This document shows positions 1-6,666 of a DNA stretch of 17,833 nucleotides, piece by piece. This DNA is from Candidatus Methanofilum arcanum (GTDB lineage Archaea; Halobacteriota; Methanomicrobia; Methanomicrobiales; Methanospirillaceae). Both the position numbers and the translations under genes were made by a program. The notes beneath the pieces were generated by a model that saw nothing but the letters and a program-made list of their open reading frames with translations, did not search any database and was not told where the DNA came from. The number at the start of each line of letters is the position of its first letter. Position 1 is the first letter of the stretch. Location of the stretch: NCBI GenBank assembly GCA_031285085.1, contig JAITWW010000047.1, forward strand, positions 1 through 17,833. Direction: 5' to 3'.

Positions 1-1
1 T

Positions 2-718
2 ACAGAAGTATATCTCACTCATTTTGATGAGGGAAATGATCGCCTTGTTGCACTTATTGAAGAATATGGATTTGAGTATGCTTCTACACTTCCTAATGGG
101 GAAAATATTTACCTTAAGAACCTTTCCATTGATGACAATGCAGCTGCAGAATGCACACCTATTGAAATCTTGAATAAATATTATCCATCATATTATGATG
201 GAGATGGGGTCCATAAGTGGATCGTCCCAATCCAACCCGAGTATCATCAGAAGTTGTTCACGGATTATAAGAACAGACAATTAAAACTGTCAGAATTCGG
301 AGGAAATTTCATTGTTGAAGGAAATGCCATTAAGAAAGCATACATCTGCAACGCACCAGTGAAGAAAATTTCTCCAGGAGATCTCGTTTTCTTCTACAGA
401 TCTGGAGACGAACATGCTATAACAACCCTTGGAGTTGTCGAATACGCAACAAGAAACGAAGATGTAGATGAAATTCTTAAACTCGTTGCAAAAAGAACGG
501 TTTACTCAATTGAAGAACTTAAAGAGAAGAAGAAGCCAGTATTAATCATTTTATTCAGACCCATTTTCCATTATAGTATCCCAATCAAACTCGCGAACGT
601 TGGTATTAAGAGTGCTCCCCAAAGTATATCTGGTTTGTCAGAAGAACAGTATTATCAAATCAAGAAATATGAGGATAAAAATGGACGTCTTGCTGTCGGT
701 AAAGCCAAAATTCGTTGA
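2..718 (+). CDS. GNAT acetyltransferase C-terminus fused to PUA-like (EVE/ASCH-type) domain, 5' partial
   Basis: The frame is open from the left edge, so the start lies outside the window; 238 residues are visible. The first ~45 look like the last strands of a GNAT acetyltransferase (YLTHF, then RLVALIEEYGFEYAST, then IYLKNL), a pattern typical of the acetyl-CoA fold's C-terminal half. A linker leads to a domain beginning HKWIVPIQPEYH and containing GDLVFFYRSGDEHAITTLGVVE, which resembles EVE/PUA-like domains that bind nucleic acid or modified bases. An internal ATG at 170 would cut off the GNAT part and is not the start. The 3' end overlaps the ASCH gene by 38 bp, suggesting a coupled pair. 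The substrate is unknown. The GNAT call rests on a short fragment; the PUA-like call is a judgement from sequence character. Confidence 0.72.
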   Translation, partial: TEVYLTHFDEGNDRLVALIEEYGFEYASTLPNGENIYLKNLSIDDNAAAECTPIEILNKYYPSYYDGDGVHKWIVPIQPEYHQKLFTDYKNRQLKLSEFGGNFIVEGNAIKKAYICNAPVKKISPGDLVFFYRSGDEHAITTLGVVEYATRNEDVDEILKLVAKRTVYSIEELKEKKKPVLIILFRPIFHYSIPIKLANVGIKSAPQSISGLSEEQYYQIKKYEDKNGRLAVGKAKIR

Positions 719-1077
719 AAAAATAATCTCTGGTACCAAAAGGTACGAATTTCGGAAAATAATTTTTAAAGAAAATGAAATAAACAGAATATATATATAT
801 ATATTCATCATCCCCCGAGAAACGGATTATCGGATCGTTTAAAATGGGGTCAGTATTGAAAGATAGTCCCGACGAGTTGTGGAAAAAAGTGGAAGGTGAA
901 TCTGGGATCGATTATCAAACATTCTGTAACTACTTTAAAGAAAAAAAAGAAGCATACGCAATCCAAATTAATGATCTGAGAATCCTTGACGAACCTATAG
1001 ATCCCAAAGAGAGAAACCCTGGCTTTGTTGCCCCACAGTCATACCGGTATTTGAAAAAAGGAGAATATTCGACTTAG
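681..1077 (+). pseudogene. ASCH-domain protein, frameshifted in an (AT)8 tract
   Basis: The N-terminal part begins at ATG 681, preceded by GAGG at 671-674, and reads MDVLLSVKPKF followed by the ASCH signature GxKxxExR (GTKRYEFR, residues 18-25). In that frame translation ends at a stop at 840-842. The next frame, entered inside the (AT)8 run at 789-804, continues as family-like sequence: YSSSPEKRIIGSF, then DSPDELWKKVEG and YAIQINDLRIL, ending at 1077. The intact product would be about 130 residues, normal for a stand-alone ASCH protein. Restoring the frame needs a change of +2, -1 or -4 nt, so either (AT)9 or (AT)6 would do it. ASCH domains are PUA-like; the bacterial member YqfB hydrolyses N4-acetylcytidine. 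A real mutation, slippage-driven on/off switching or an assembly error are all possible. Confidence 0.8.
789..804 (+). repeat. (AT)8 dinucleotide microsatellite inside the ASCH gene
   Basis: Eight uninterrupted AT units lie exactly where the ASCH reading frame breaks. With eight units translation runs into a stop at 840-842; with six or nine it would pass into the downstream frame. Dinucleotide tracts of this kind are prone to replication slippage. Confidence 0.9.
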
Positions 1078-1129
1078 AACCAGCATCCAAGATTTCCTCA
1101 CATATACATACCTAAACCCCCGTGGAAAT

Positions 1130-1171
1130 TATATGTGGCAACCTCCGAAAACTGCGATGATGCCACATATA
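1130..1171. repeat. 11-bp inverted repeat (hairpin)
   Basis: The arm at 1130-1140 (tatatgtggca) is the exact reverse complement of 1161-1171, with a 20-nt loop that contains most of the left terminal repeat of the 129-bp element. The core tgccacat recurs in direct orientation at 1194-1201. It may form a hairpin in RNA or DNA; no T-run follows, so it is not an obvious terminator. Confidence 0.6.
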
Positions 1172-1265
1172 CTCCTCATGAAGAGCAATATCCTGCCACA
1201 TTTCTGCGTAAAAGCCGTTAAACGCACGATCAAAATTATACTATTACCGGTTTTCGGAGGTTGCC
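1137..1265. mobile_element. 129-bp MITE-like element with 16-bp perfect terminal inverted repeats
   Basis: The left end (1137-1152) reads ggcaacctccgaaaac and the right end (1250-1265) is its exact reverse complement. There is no convincing coding sequence between them. The left end also takes part in an 11-bp inverted repeat, 1130-1140 with 1161-1171, so the transcript could fold. The right end abuts the broken C-terminal codons of a transposase remnant. No exact target duplication is evident: ATGT occurs directly at the left boundary and two bases away at the right. It could be a non-autonomous transposable element or one rearranged insertion-sequence end. Confidence 0.55.
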
Positions 1266-1266
1266 T

Positions 1267-1398
1267 CATGTATATCTCAGCAATGAACTGAATAAACAAC
1301 CTTGCCTTCATACGTGCATCAGATTGAACCCTCAACCGGCGCATGTCGAGATCGTTCTTCATTTCATCAAAATCCTTTTCGATGAATGCGGTTGGCAT
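1267..1398 (-). pseudogene. IS4/IS1634-type transposase, C-terminal remnant
   Basis: Read on the minus strand, about 44 codons give AFIEKDFDEMKNDLDMRRL followed by SDARMKARLFIQFIAEIYM. This closely resembles the C-terminal block of IS4-superfamily (IS1634-type) DDE transposases, in the stretch around and after the catalytic glutamate region. The upstream part of the transposase is missing: at about 1390 the sequence becomes the body of an AlbA-type gene on the other strand. At 1266 it is cut by the 129-bp inverted-repeat element, in what is normally a continuous block. The fragment cannot encode a working enzyme. It shows a past insertion followed by deletion or recombination. Family assignment is by eye. 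Confidence 0.68.
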
Positions 1399-2024
1399 TT
1401 GAGTTTCTCAATCTGGCCAACAATCTTGTCGCCATTTTTTCAGGGCTTCATCGTATTGAACAATATGACTATCCAGAAGAAGCACTTCGTGAAGCTATGC
1501 TCAATGCACTAATCCATCGAGATTATGCCTTTTCAGGAAGTATTATCGTCAATATCTACGATGATCGTATAGAATTTGTGTCTCTTGGAGGTATTATGCC
1601 TGGCCTTCACGTAGAGGACTCATTTATGGGCGTTTCAGAGCCGCGAAATGAAAAGATAGCAAATGTCTTTTACCGTCTGAAGTATATTGAATCCTACGGA
1701 ACCGGGCTTCGGCGAATATTGCAATATTACGAGGATGTTAACGCAAAGCCTGAAATTAAAGCAACAAATGGAGCTTTTATGTTGACTTTGCCAAATATGA
1801 ATTATACCCACCCACTTTTGGGAAAACACCAACAAAAGCCACAGCATGAATCTGTACTGAACTACTTGCAAGAGAATCCATTCATCACCAATGAGATAAT
1901 ACAGGATATCCTTTCCGTCAAGAAAACAAGAGCCTATGCGATTATCAAGGGAATGATTCATGAAGGATTCATCATCAAGCAAAAAGGAGAGAAGAAAAAT
2001 ATTAGATATATTTTAAATATATGA
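1386..2024 (+). pseudogene. AlbA/Schlafen-type ATP-binding transcriptional regulator, 5'-truncated
   Basis: The 212 residues match the C-terminal half of the archaeal AlbA_2 'ATP-binding protein' family. Visible features are a GHKL-like ATPase region with EALREAMLNALIHRDY (about 33-47, N40 in the N-box position), DDRIEF (59-64), EPRNEK (85-90) and a glycine turn YGTGLRRI (104-111). A winged helix-turn-helix follows at about 152-212 (FITNEIIQDIL, then TRAYAIIKGMI). The N-terminal AlbA/Schlafen domain, normally some 200 residues, is absent: upstream is a transposase remnant on the opposite strand, and the frame is closed by a TGA immediately before the ATG at 1386. That ATG has no convincing ribosome site. 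The remaining frame is undamaged, so a short product is possible, but a decayed gene is likelier. Confidence 0.75.
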
Positions 2025-2166
2025 ATAGATTCATCCCTATGCAGAGAGAAGACAATGGGTGTGACCATAATTCTGGGATTAATTTGCATGAGAAGAACAA
2101 AAGAAGAACACTCACATCGATAGAGTATAAGCCTTCTGACACCATAACTCTAAAGAGGCAATATCC

Positions 2167-2667
2167 ATGCAGGTCTCAATGAAATTATCTCTTCGTGACG
2201 CACCAGGGAACTTGGTTGCAGCACTGATCCCCATCTCTGCCGCAGGTGGAAATATAAAAACAGTCATACATGAACATATTCCAGATGCAGAAGGAAATGT
2301 AGCTGTTCATGTTGTTATTGAAATTCCTGAAGAGCAAATAGAGCCTTTAAAAGCTGACCTCGCAGAAAACGGAATCACAATCATCCGCCTTGGAAAAGAA
2401 AGACTTCTATGGCGAGAGACTGTTATCCTGATAGGCCATCTCATATACACTAACCTTGAAGATACCATTAACCGCGTTGACGACACTGGCTTTGCAGAGG
2501 TCACATATATCACCATTGCAATGCCTGAAATGAAAGGCCCGTCATCAGCACAACTGGTAGTGCGAGCAACAGGACCAGATGAACTTGCAAAAGCAATCGA
2601 AATCTTGCGTCAGGTTGCACAGGAAAAAGATTTCTTACTCATCGTCCCTCTCGGAGGAGTGGCATGA
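2167..2667 (+). CDS. ACT-domain regulatory protein, partner of homoserine dehydrogenase
   Basis: This 166-residue protein opens with an ACT-like fold: a first strand LSLRDAPGNLVAALIPISAAGGNIKTV, then HVVIEIP and an ITIIRLG strand to about residue 75. A second alpha/beta half follows, with VTYITIAMPEMKGPSSAQLVVRATGPDELAKAIEILRQVA. ACT domains bind amino acids and regulate biosynthetic enzymes. The stop overlaps the hom start as ATGA, so the two are translationally coupled. The hom product here has no C-terminal ACT domain of its own, so the likely job is feedback control of threonine/methionine synthesis in trans; that is inference. ATG 2167 has GAGG at about 2154-2158; a second ATG at 2179 is possible. 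The upstream TATA candidate near 2121-2130 is weak. Confidence 0.75.
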   Translation: MQVSMKLSLRDAPGNLVAALIPISAAGGNIKTVIHEHIPDAEGNVAVHVVIEIPEEQIEPLKADLAENGITIIRLGKERLLWRETVILIGHLIYTNLEDTINRVDDTGFAEVTYITIAMPEMKGPSSAQLVVRATGPDELAKAIEILRQVAQEKDFLLIVPLGGVA

Positions 2668-3662
2668 AATCTCAGATACGTATCGCCGTCATTGGCCTTG
2701 GAGCAGTGGGACGTGGTGTTGTTACAACACTAGACCGCATGCAAAAAGAAAATACCTCATCATGCATCATCTCTGCAGTCTCAGACTCAAGAAGTGCATG
2801 TATTATGCCAGATGGAATTGACATCGAGGCCATGCTTGCACAAAAAGAGAAGACTGGAATCTGTGGTGATCCTGCTCTCAGCTCAAGGGACATAATAAAC
2901 AGTGCCCCATATGATATCTTAGTCGAAGTATCACCTACTGATGTACTCAGTGCAGAACCAGCAACTGAGTATATAAGGGCAGCACTCGCACGTGGGGCAC
3001 ATGTCGTAACCTCAAATAAAGGTCCCATTGCACTGCATTATCAAGAACTGGCAACACTTGCAAAAAAGCATCATGTCTCACTTCGCTATGAAGCAACCGT
3101 TGCCGGTGCAATTCCAATCTTACATATTCTCGAACATGACATCATTGGAAACAAAATAAACGCCTTGTATGGGATTCTCAATGGTACCTGCAACTACATT
3201 CTCACCCGCATGAGTGAAGAAGGTCTTACGTATCCTCAGGCATTAGAAGAAGCACGAAAGTTAGGATATGCAGAAGCAGATCCACAAGCAGATGTAGAAG
3301 GAACAGATGCTGCAATAAAGGTAGTCATCCTCGCCAATACCATATTTCAAAAATCCATCTCACTAGATGACATGAGTATCACGGGCATTGAGCAGGTAAC
3401 AGATGATGCACTTCGTCTTACTGCAGGATGTGATACAACGATTCGTCTCATTGGAGAGATCATACCAGATAAAAATATCTATCGTGTTTCACCCCAAATC
3501 CTTCCAAAAACACATCCCCTTGTTGTTGATGGCTCATTAAATGCAATCACCCTGAAAACCGATCTTGCCGGGGATCTGACCTTTATTGGAAAAGGGGCAG
3601 GTTCATTTGAAACAACAAGTGCCATTGTAAGTGATATCTTCTATATTCTACAATCGGGCTGA
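2664..3662 (+). CDS. hom: homoserine dehydrogenase
   Basis: This enzyme reduces aspartate semialdehyde to homoserine with NAD(P)H, the branch point to threonine and methionine. The 332-residue protein has an N-terminal Rossmann motif VIGLGAVGRGVV (about 9-20), TSNKGPIA, the catalytic-domain signature GAIPILHILEHDIIGNKI followed by LYGILNGTCNYILTRM, and the AEADPQADVEGTDAAIKVVILAN block with the conserved acidic and lysine residues. The length is that of the short form without a regulatory ACT domain, which the upstream gene appears to supply. The start ATG 2664 overlaps the previous stop (2665-2667) and has GGAGGAG at 2653-2659, an excellent ribosome site. The nop5 start follows the stop by 22 bp, so these genes are probably co-transcribed. 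Confidence 0.95.
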   Translation: MKSQIRIAVIGLGAVGRGVVTTLDRMQKENTSSCIISAVSDSRSACIMPDGIDIEAMLAQKEKTGICGDPALSSRDIINSAPYDILVEVSPTDVLSAEPATEYIRAALARGAHVVTSNKGPIALHYQELATLAKKHHVSLRYEATVAGAIPILHILEHDIIGNKINALYGILNGTCNYILTRMSEEGLTYPQALEEARKLGYAEADPQADVEGTDAAIKVVILANTIFQKSISLDDMSITGIEQVTDDALRLTAGCDTTIRLIGEIIPDKNIYRVSPQILPKTHPLVVDGSLNAITLKTDLAGDLTFIGKGAGSFETTSAIVSDIFYILQSG

Positions 3663-3684
3663 TCTGGGGATTCTGGTGGAAACC

Positions 3685-4512
3685 ATGTACTGGTATGAGA
3701 GTGAGAAGAGTATCAAACTTGAGAACGGCCTTCTCAAAGCTGATGAAAAACAAACTCCTCTTCCAAACTGGCATCATGCAGTAGAGACCGGCAAGCTCGA
3801 ATCTCGTGCTGCATACCTCCATCTGCTCCGTGAGCGATGCATAGCGCACTCCCTTGAAGGAATTCGCATGCAATATGGAACTGATGGGTGGATACTGTTT
3901 AAACAGGTGGGAATGCTCTCAGAGATTGACAGCTCAGTATCTCGCCTCACTGAAAAATTACTTGAGTGGGATCTCGTGATAATGGCAGGACCAAGAGAAA
4001 ATCACGCCACATATCCAGAAAAAACAAGACAGTACTTACGTGAAATTGCGTCAAGAGGAGACACTTCCTCACTCCTAGCACAACAAATTATCGAATTTGA
4101 AGAGATTAGAAAGAAGCTGCTTCATGATATCTCCCGCACCGCAAAAGAGCAGATGCCAAACTGCTCCGCCTTACTTGGCCCTGTTGTTGCGGCACGCCTG
4201 GTATGTGAAGCAGGAGGATTACATGCTCTTTCCATCCTGCCAAGCTCCACCATACAGGTGCTTGGTGCCAAAACCGGGCTCTTCTCGCATATAAAAAACA
4301 ACAGTGCACCTCCAAAACATGGGATAATCTATCAACACAAGCGAGTGCATGCAGCGAAAAGAGCAGTTCGAGGGAAAGTTGCGCGAACCCTTGCCGCACG
4401 AGTCAGTATTGCAAGCAAGATAGATTACTATCGAAAAGAACTGGATCCACAGTGCATTGCAATAAGTGACAAAAGACTCTTGAATGCAGCTACATGCAAG
4501 GATACCCCATGA
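3685..4512 (+). CDS. nop5: Nop5 (Nop56/58-type) C/D box sRNP core protein
   Basis: Nop5 bridges the L7Ae-bound C/D guide RNA and fibrillarin in the 2'-O-methylation complex acting on rRNA and tRNA. The Nop domain is clear: NCSALLGPVVAARLVCEAGGL, then LPSSTIQVLGAKTGLFSHI, KHGIIYQH and RGKVARTLAARVSIASKIDYY. A coiled-coil-like helical stretch precedes it. At about 275 residues it is short: many archaeal Nop5 proteins approach 400, with a longer N-terminal fibrillarin-binding domain and a lysine-rich C-terminal tail, which is missing here. The frame is open from GTG 3631, inside hom, but ATG 3685 has GGTGG at 3675-3679 and is preferred. The stop overlaps the flpA start as ATGA, so Nop5 and its partner methyltransferase are coupled. 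Confidence 0.92.
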   Translation: MYWYESEKSIKLENGLLKADEKQTPLPNWHHAVETGKLESRAAYLHLLRERCIAHSLEGIRMQYGTDGWILFKQVGMLSEIDSSVSRLTEKLLEWDLVIMAGPRENHATYPEKTRQYLREIASRGDTSSLLAQQIIEFEEIRKKLLHDISRTAKEQMPNCSALLGPVVAARLVCEAGGLHALSILPSSTIQVLGAKTGLFSHIKNNSAPPKHGIIYQHKRVHAAKRAVRGKVARTLAARVSIASKIDYYRKELDPQCIAISDKRLLNAATCKDTP

Positions 4513-5126
4513 TCTGGGACACTGGTATGCTCCTCTCACCAGGGACTCCAATTTTACGAGAACGCATATGGAAAGGAAAGCGGATCTGGGATCCAAAACA
4601 CAGTAAACTCTCTGCCCTCTATCATAAACTCTATCAAAAAGAAAACACCCCTGAACTCGAACTCACACCAAAAATGCGAGTGCTCTACCTTGGAGCGGGA
4701 AGTGGAACAACCGTCTCTTTTGTTGCTGACTATGTCGAGGTGATATATGCCATCGAACCAGCTCCAGAACCAATGACAGATCTCATCTCCATCGCGCAAA
4801 AGCGAAAAAATATCATCCCTCTTCTCTCTGATGCACGAAAACCAAAAGAGTATGCAGCCCTTATTGAAGAGGTAGATATGGTGTATCAAGATGTAGCACA
4901 ACCAAATCAAGTTGAGATCTTTTTAGAAAATTGTGAGATATTCTTAAAAAGTGGTGGAATTGGCATTCTTATGCTGAAAACACGCTGCATCGATGTGCGT
5001 CAAGATCCACAAGAACTCTCTTCGGCTGCTGCACAAACCCTATCAGATGCAGGGTATATCATATGTGATAGAATATGGCTTGAACCCTGGCATCGGGATC
5101 ACAGTGCACTGGTAACCCATAAGTGA
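4509..5126 (+). CDS. flpA: fibrillarin-like rRNA/tRNA 2'-O-methyltransferase
   Basis: FlpA is the S-adenosylmethionine-dependent catalytic subunit of the archaeal C/D box sRNP. The 205-residue protein has the N-terminal GTPILRERIWKGKRIWDPKHSKLS segment typical of fibrillarins, the SAM-binding strand VLYLGAGSGTTVSFVADYV (about 58-76), NIIPLLSDARKP and MVYQDVAQPNQVEIF with the catalytic aspartate of the DVAQ motif. The segment after the SAM loop reads YAIEPAPE where many archaeal homologues have YAVEFSPR, a mild departure. ATG 4509 is chosen because it overlaps the nop5 stop and has AAGGA at 4498-4502; an in-frame ATG at 4494 would add five residues. Confidence 0.94.
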   Translation: MIWDTGMLLSPGTPILRERIWKGKRIWDPKHSKLSALYHKLYQKENTPELELTPKMRVLYLGAGSGTTVSFVADYVEVIYAIEPAPEPMTDLISIAQKRKNIIPLLSDARKPKEYAALIEEVDMVYQDVAQPNQVEIFLENCEIFLKSGGIGILMLKTRCIDVRQDPQELSSAAAQTLSDAGYIICDRIWLEPWHRDHSALVTHK

Positions 5127-5187
5127 GATGGCATAAGCCATGTATTATTGCAATGGTATATGTGCTCACACATGAGATATGATAAGA

Positions 5188-5463
5188 ATGAATATCACCG
5201 TAACCGAGTTGTCTGAAAATAAAATCAGGCTATCACTTGCACAACAGGGACATACATTCATGAACGGATTTATTATTGAGCTTTTAGCAGATCCGCGCAT
5301 AGATGTTGCAAACTATATGATAGAGTTTCAACACTCTGATCCCATTCTGTTGGTGACAACAGTAGATGGTGCAGATCCAGTAGAAACAATTATCGATGGA
5401 TGTAAACGTTTTTCAGGACGATGTGAAGCTTTAATCGAAGAGCTGCACACCTATTCAAAGTGA
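5188..5463 (+). CDS. rpoL: DNA-directed RNA polymerase subunit L
   Basis: RpoL (Rpo11) pairs with subunit D in the assembly platform of archaeal RNA polymerase, like Rpb11 in eukaryotes. The 91-residue protein carries the family signature GHTFMNGFIIELLADPRIDVANYMIEFQHSDPILLV and a C-terminal helix, full length for the family. The ATG at 5188 follows GATAAGA and fits the usual N-terminus (MNITVTEL); an in-frame ATG at 5179 is the alternative. It lies 61 bp after flpA, a gap with two small hairpins (5128-5141 and 5160-5173), and is probably read from the same transcript. Confidence 0.93.
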   Translation: MNITVTELSENKIRLSLAQQGHTFMNGFIIELLADPRIDVANYMIEFQHSDPILLVTTVDGADPVETIIDGCKRFSGRCEALIEELHTYSK

Positions 5464-5487
5464 AAGCACATCACGCAAAAATAACGC

Positions 5488-5504
5488 AAAAAAAAGTGTT
5501 TTTT
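5488..5504. terminator. A8/T6 bidirectional terminator between convergent genes
   Basis: In the 56-bp gap between the convergent rpoL and TIGR04076-type genes an A8 run (5488-5495) is followed after GTG by a T6 run (5499-5504). Archaeal RNA polymerase terminates at T-runs, and each strand offers one; the two could also pair as a small A/T hairpin. Confidence 0.55.
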
Positions 5505-5519
5505 CACCGGCCATATACA

Positions 5520-5843
5520 TCACTCTTTTTTTACAGCCTCTTCAGTGCGGCTTATTTTAAAGATAACAGGTCGTAGCCCATCACAACAACTGCAAATCGC
5601 AACACCAGGCGTCTTGATCCAGTCCCCATCAAAAAAACTATCACACTCGTGAGCAATGGCAAACACATAGTGATGCATGGCTTTCCATGCATCATCGCAG
5701 AGACCTTCTGGCTTTGCAAAATGCCCATAAAAAACATCCCCAACCGTATGTATGGGGCAAGGTCCAAGACCATCACAGCCATACTCTTTTGAAAGCTCTG
5801 CATCAAATGTCGTTTTAAGAACTTCAATCTTGCACATCTTCAT
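5520..5843 (-). CDS. TIGR04076-family cysteine-rich small protein
   Basis: This 107-residue protein begins MKMCKIEVLKTTF, and continues with CDGLGPCPIHTVGDVFYGHFAKPEGLCDDAWKAMHHYVFA and SCCDGLRPVIFKISR, the pattern of the TIGR04076 family, whose function is unknown. It has eight cysteines (4, 23, 29, 49, 67, 84, 86, 87), so metal or cluster binding is plausible but not shown. The frame is open to GTG 5852, but ATG 5843 has GGGTGG six bases upstream and is preferred; ATG 5837 is also possible. It faces rpoL and seems to be a single transcription unit. Confidence 0.8.
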   Translation of the reverse strand: MKMCKIEVLKTTFDAELSKEYGCDGLGPCPIHTVGDVFYGHFAKPEGLCDDAWKAMHHYVFAIAHECDSFFDGDWIKTPGVAICSCCDGLRPVIFKISRTEEAVKKE

Positions 5844-5889
5844 TAAAACCACCCAATTCAGTTATTTCATAAAAAGAGAAGAAAAACTT

Positions 5890-6588
5890 TCATTTTAGAA
5901 GAAGGAGATCAATCTCTTTTATTTTCTCCTTTGCAATGAGTAGATCTCCATCTATCTCAAGCACTTTTTCAAAGGCAGAGCGCGCAGCTGTAAGATTTCC
6001 GAGCCTCTCATATGTACCTCCAATATCAAACCAAACAATAGGAGACTCAGGATCATACTCAGCAACCTTCAGGAGTGCATCTAAAGATGCTTCCTCATCT
6101 TCCATATCCAGATATGCTACCGCAAGATTCTGCCATGCCGGAGAAAAATTCGGTTGAAGGCGTATCGCTTCCTGATATGCTTCTATCTCTTTTTCATATG
6201 ATCCAGACAATCCATATACATATCCAAGATTATACCAGATCTCAGGATCATCAGGTGTGATATTTAAGGCTGTATAATAGGCTTCCATCGCTTGATCATA
6301 GTGTTCAAGGCTTCGAAGTGCAATACCAAGATAGTTCCAGGCAGATGCATTCTCTGGTTCAAGGGAGATAGCCTGTTGATAGGCAGAAGTCGCGTTCTCA
6401 ACAAGACCAGCGGCATAATACATAGAACCAATAGCAAGAAGCTGCTCAACACCTTCAAGATCAGCAATACTGCGTGTATCCTCTCCTGCATCTGTGTCAT
6501 CTGCATACACACCACTGCATATAAGAATAGTACAGAGACAAAGAGATACCAGACAAGTTGTATTACGGAAAAACTTCGTCATACTCAT
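5890..6588 (-). CDS. exported TPR-repeat protein
   Basis: From ATG 6588 the product has 232 residues. It starts MSMTKFFRNTT and a hydrophobic stretch ending CSGVYA, a likely signal peptide, then an acidic linker. Five tetratricopeptide repeats follow, each about 34 residues with the W/Y-LG-A-Y-A-P pattern (for example AWNYLGIALRSLEHYDQAMEA and IWYNLGYVYGLSGSYEKEIEA). TPRs mediate protein-protein contact; the partner is unknown. The frame is open to GTG 6666, directly after the upstream gene, but that start would put 26 polar residues ahead of the signal peptide. ATG 6582 and ATG 6630 are alternatives, and no start has a strong ribosome site. It is probably co-transcribed with the YkgJ-type gene. 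Confidence 0.8.
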   Translation of the reverse strand: MSMTKFFRNTTCLVSLCLCTILICSGVYADDTDAGEDTRSIADLEGVEQLLAIGSMYYAAGLVENATSAYQQAISLEPENASAWNYLGIALRSLEHYDQAMEAYYTALNITPDDPEIWYNLGYVYGLSGSYEKEIEAYQEAIRLQPNFSPAWQNLAVAYLDMEDEEASLDALLKVAEYDPESPIVWFDIGGTYERLGNLTAARSAFEKVLEIDGDLLIAKEKIKEIDLLLLK

Positions 6589-6666
6589 GCATTTCGTTAG
6601 CTCTTGTTGAATAAGGTCTTTTATGATCAAGGTAGGGAGATGAAGCATGCAAGAGATCTCTTCCAC

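Larger units (their letters stand above)
1078..1385. other. Gene-free interval between ASCH and AlbA remnants
   Basis: This 308-bp stretch holds the 129-bp inverted-repeat element and most of the transposase remnant, described separately. The left 50 bases (1078-1129) show nothing recognisable. The open frames crossing it, such as 1129-1398 on the minus strand, are chimeras of transposase remnant and element sequence. Confidence 0.6.

Noticed and set aside
844..1077. 77-residue protein starting at 844 as an independent gene
   Set aside because: It is the second half of the ASCH domain, whose family-like sequence continues upstream of the ATG in the same frame back to the AT tract.
681..1077. 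Programmed ribosomal frameshift in the ASCH gene
   Set aside because: There is no slippery heptamer or stimulatory structure, and ASCH families are normally single-frame; tract slippage or mutation is simpler.
1129..1398. 89-codon minus-strand open frame as a gene
   Set aside because: Only the first ~44 codons look like protein, and those are transposase remnant; the remainder is the inverted-repeat element.
4106..4596. Overlapping minus-strand frames under nop5 and flpA
   Set aside because: They are shadows of well-supported plus-strand genes and contain no recognisable motifs.
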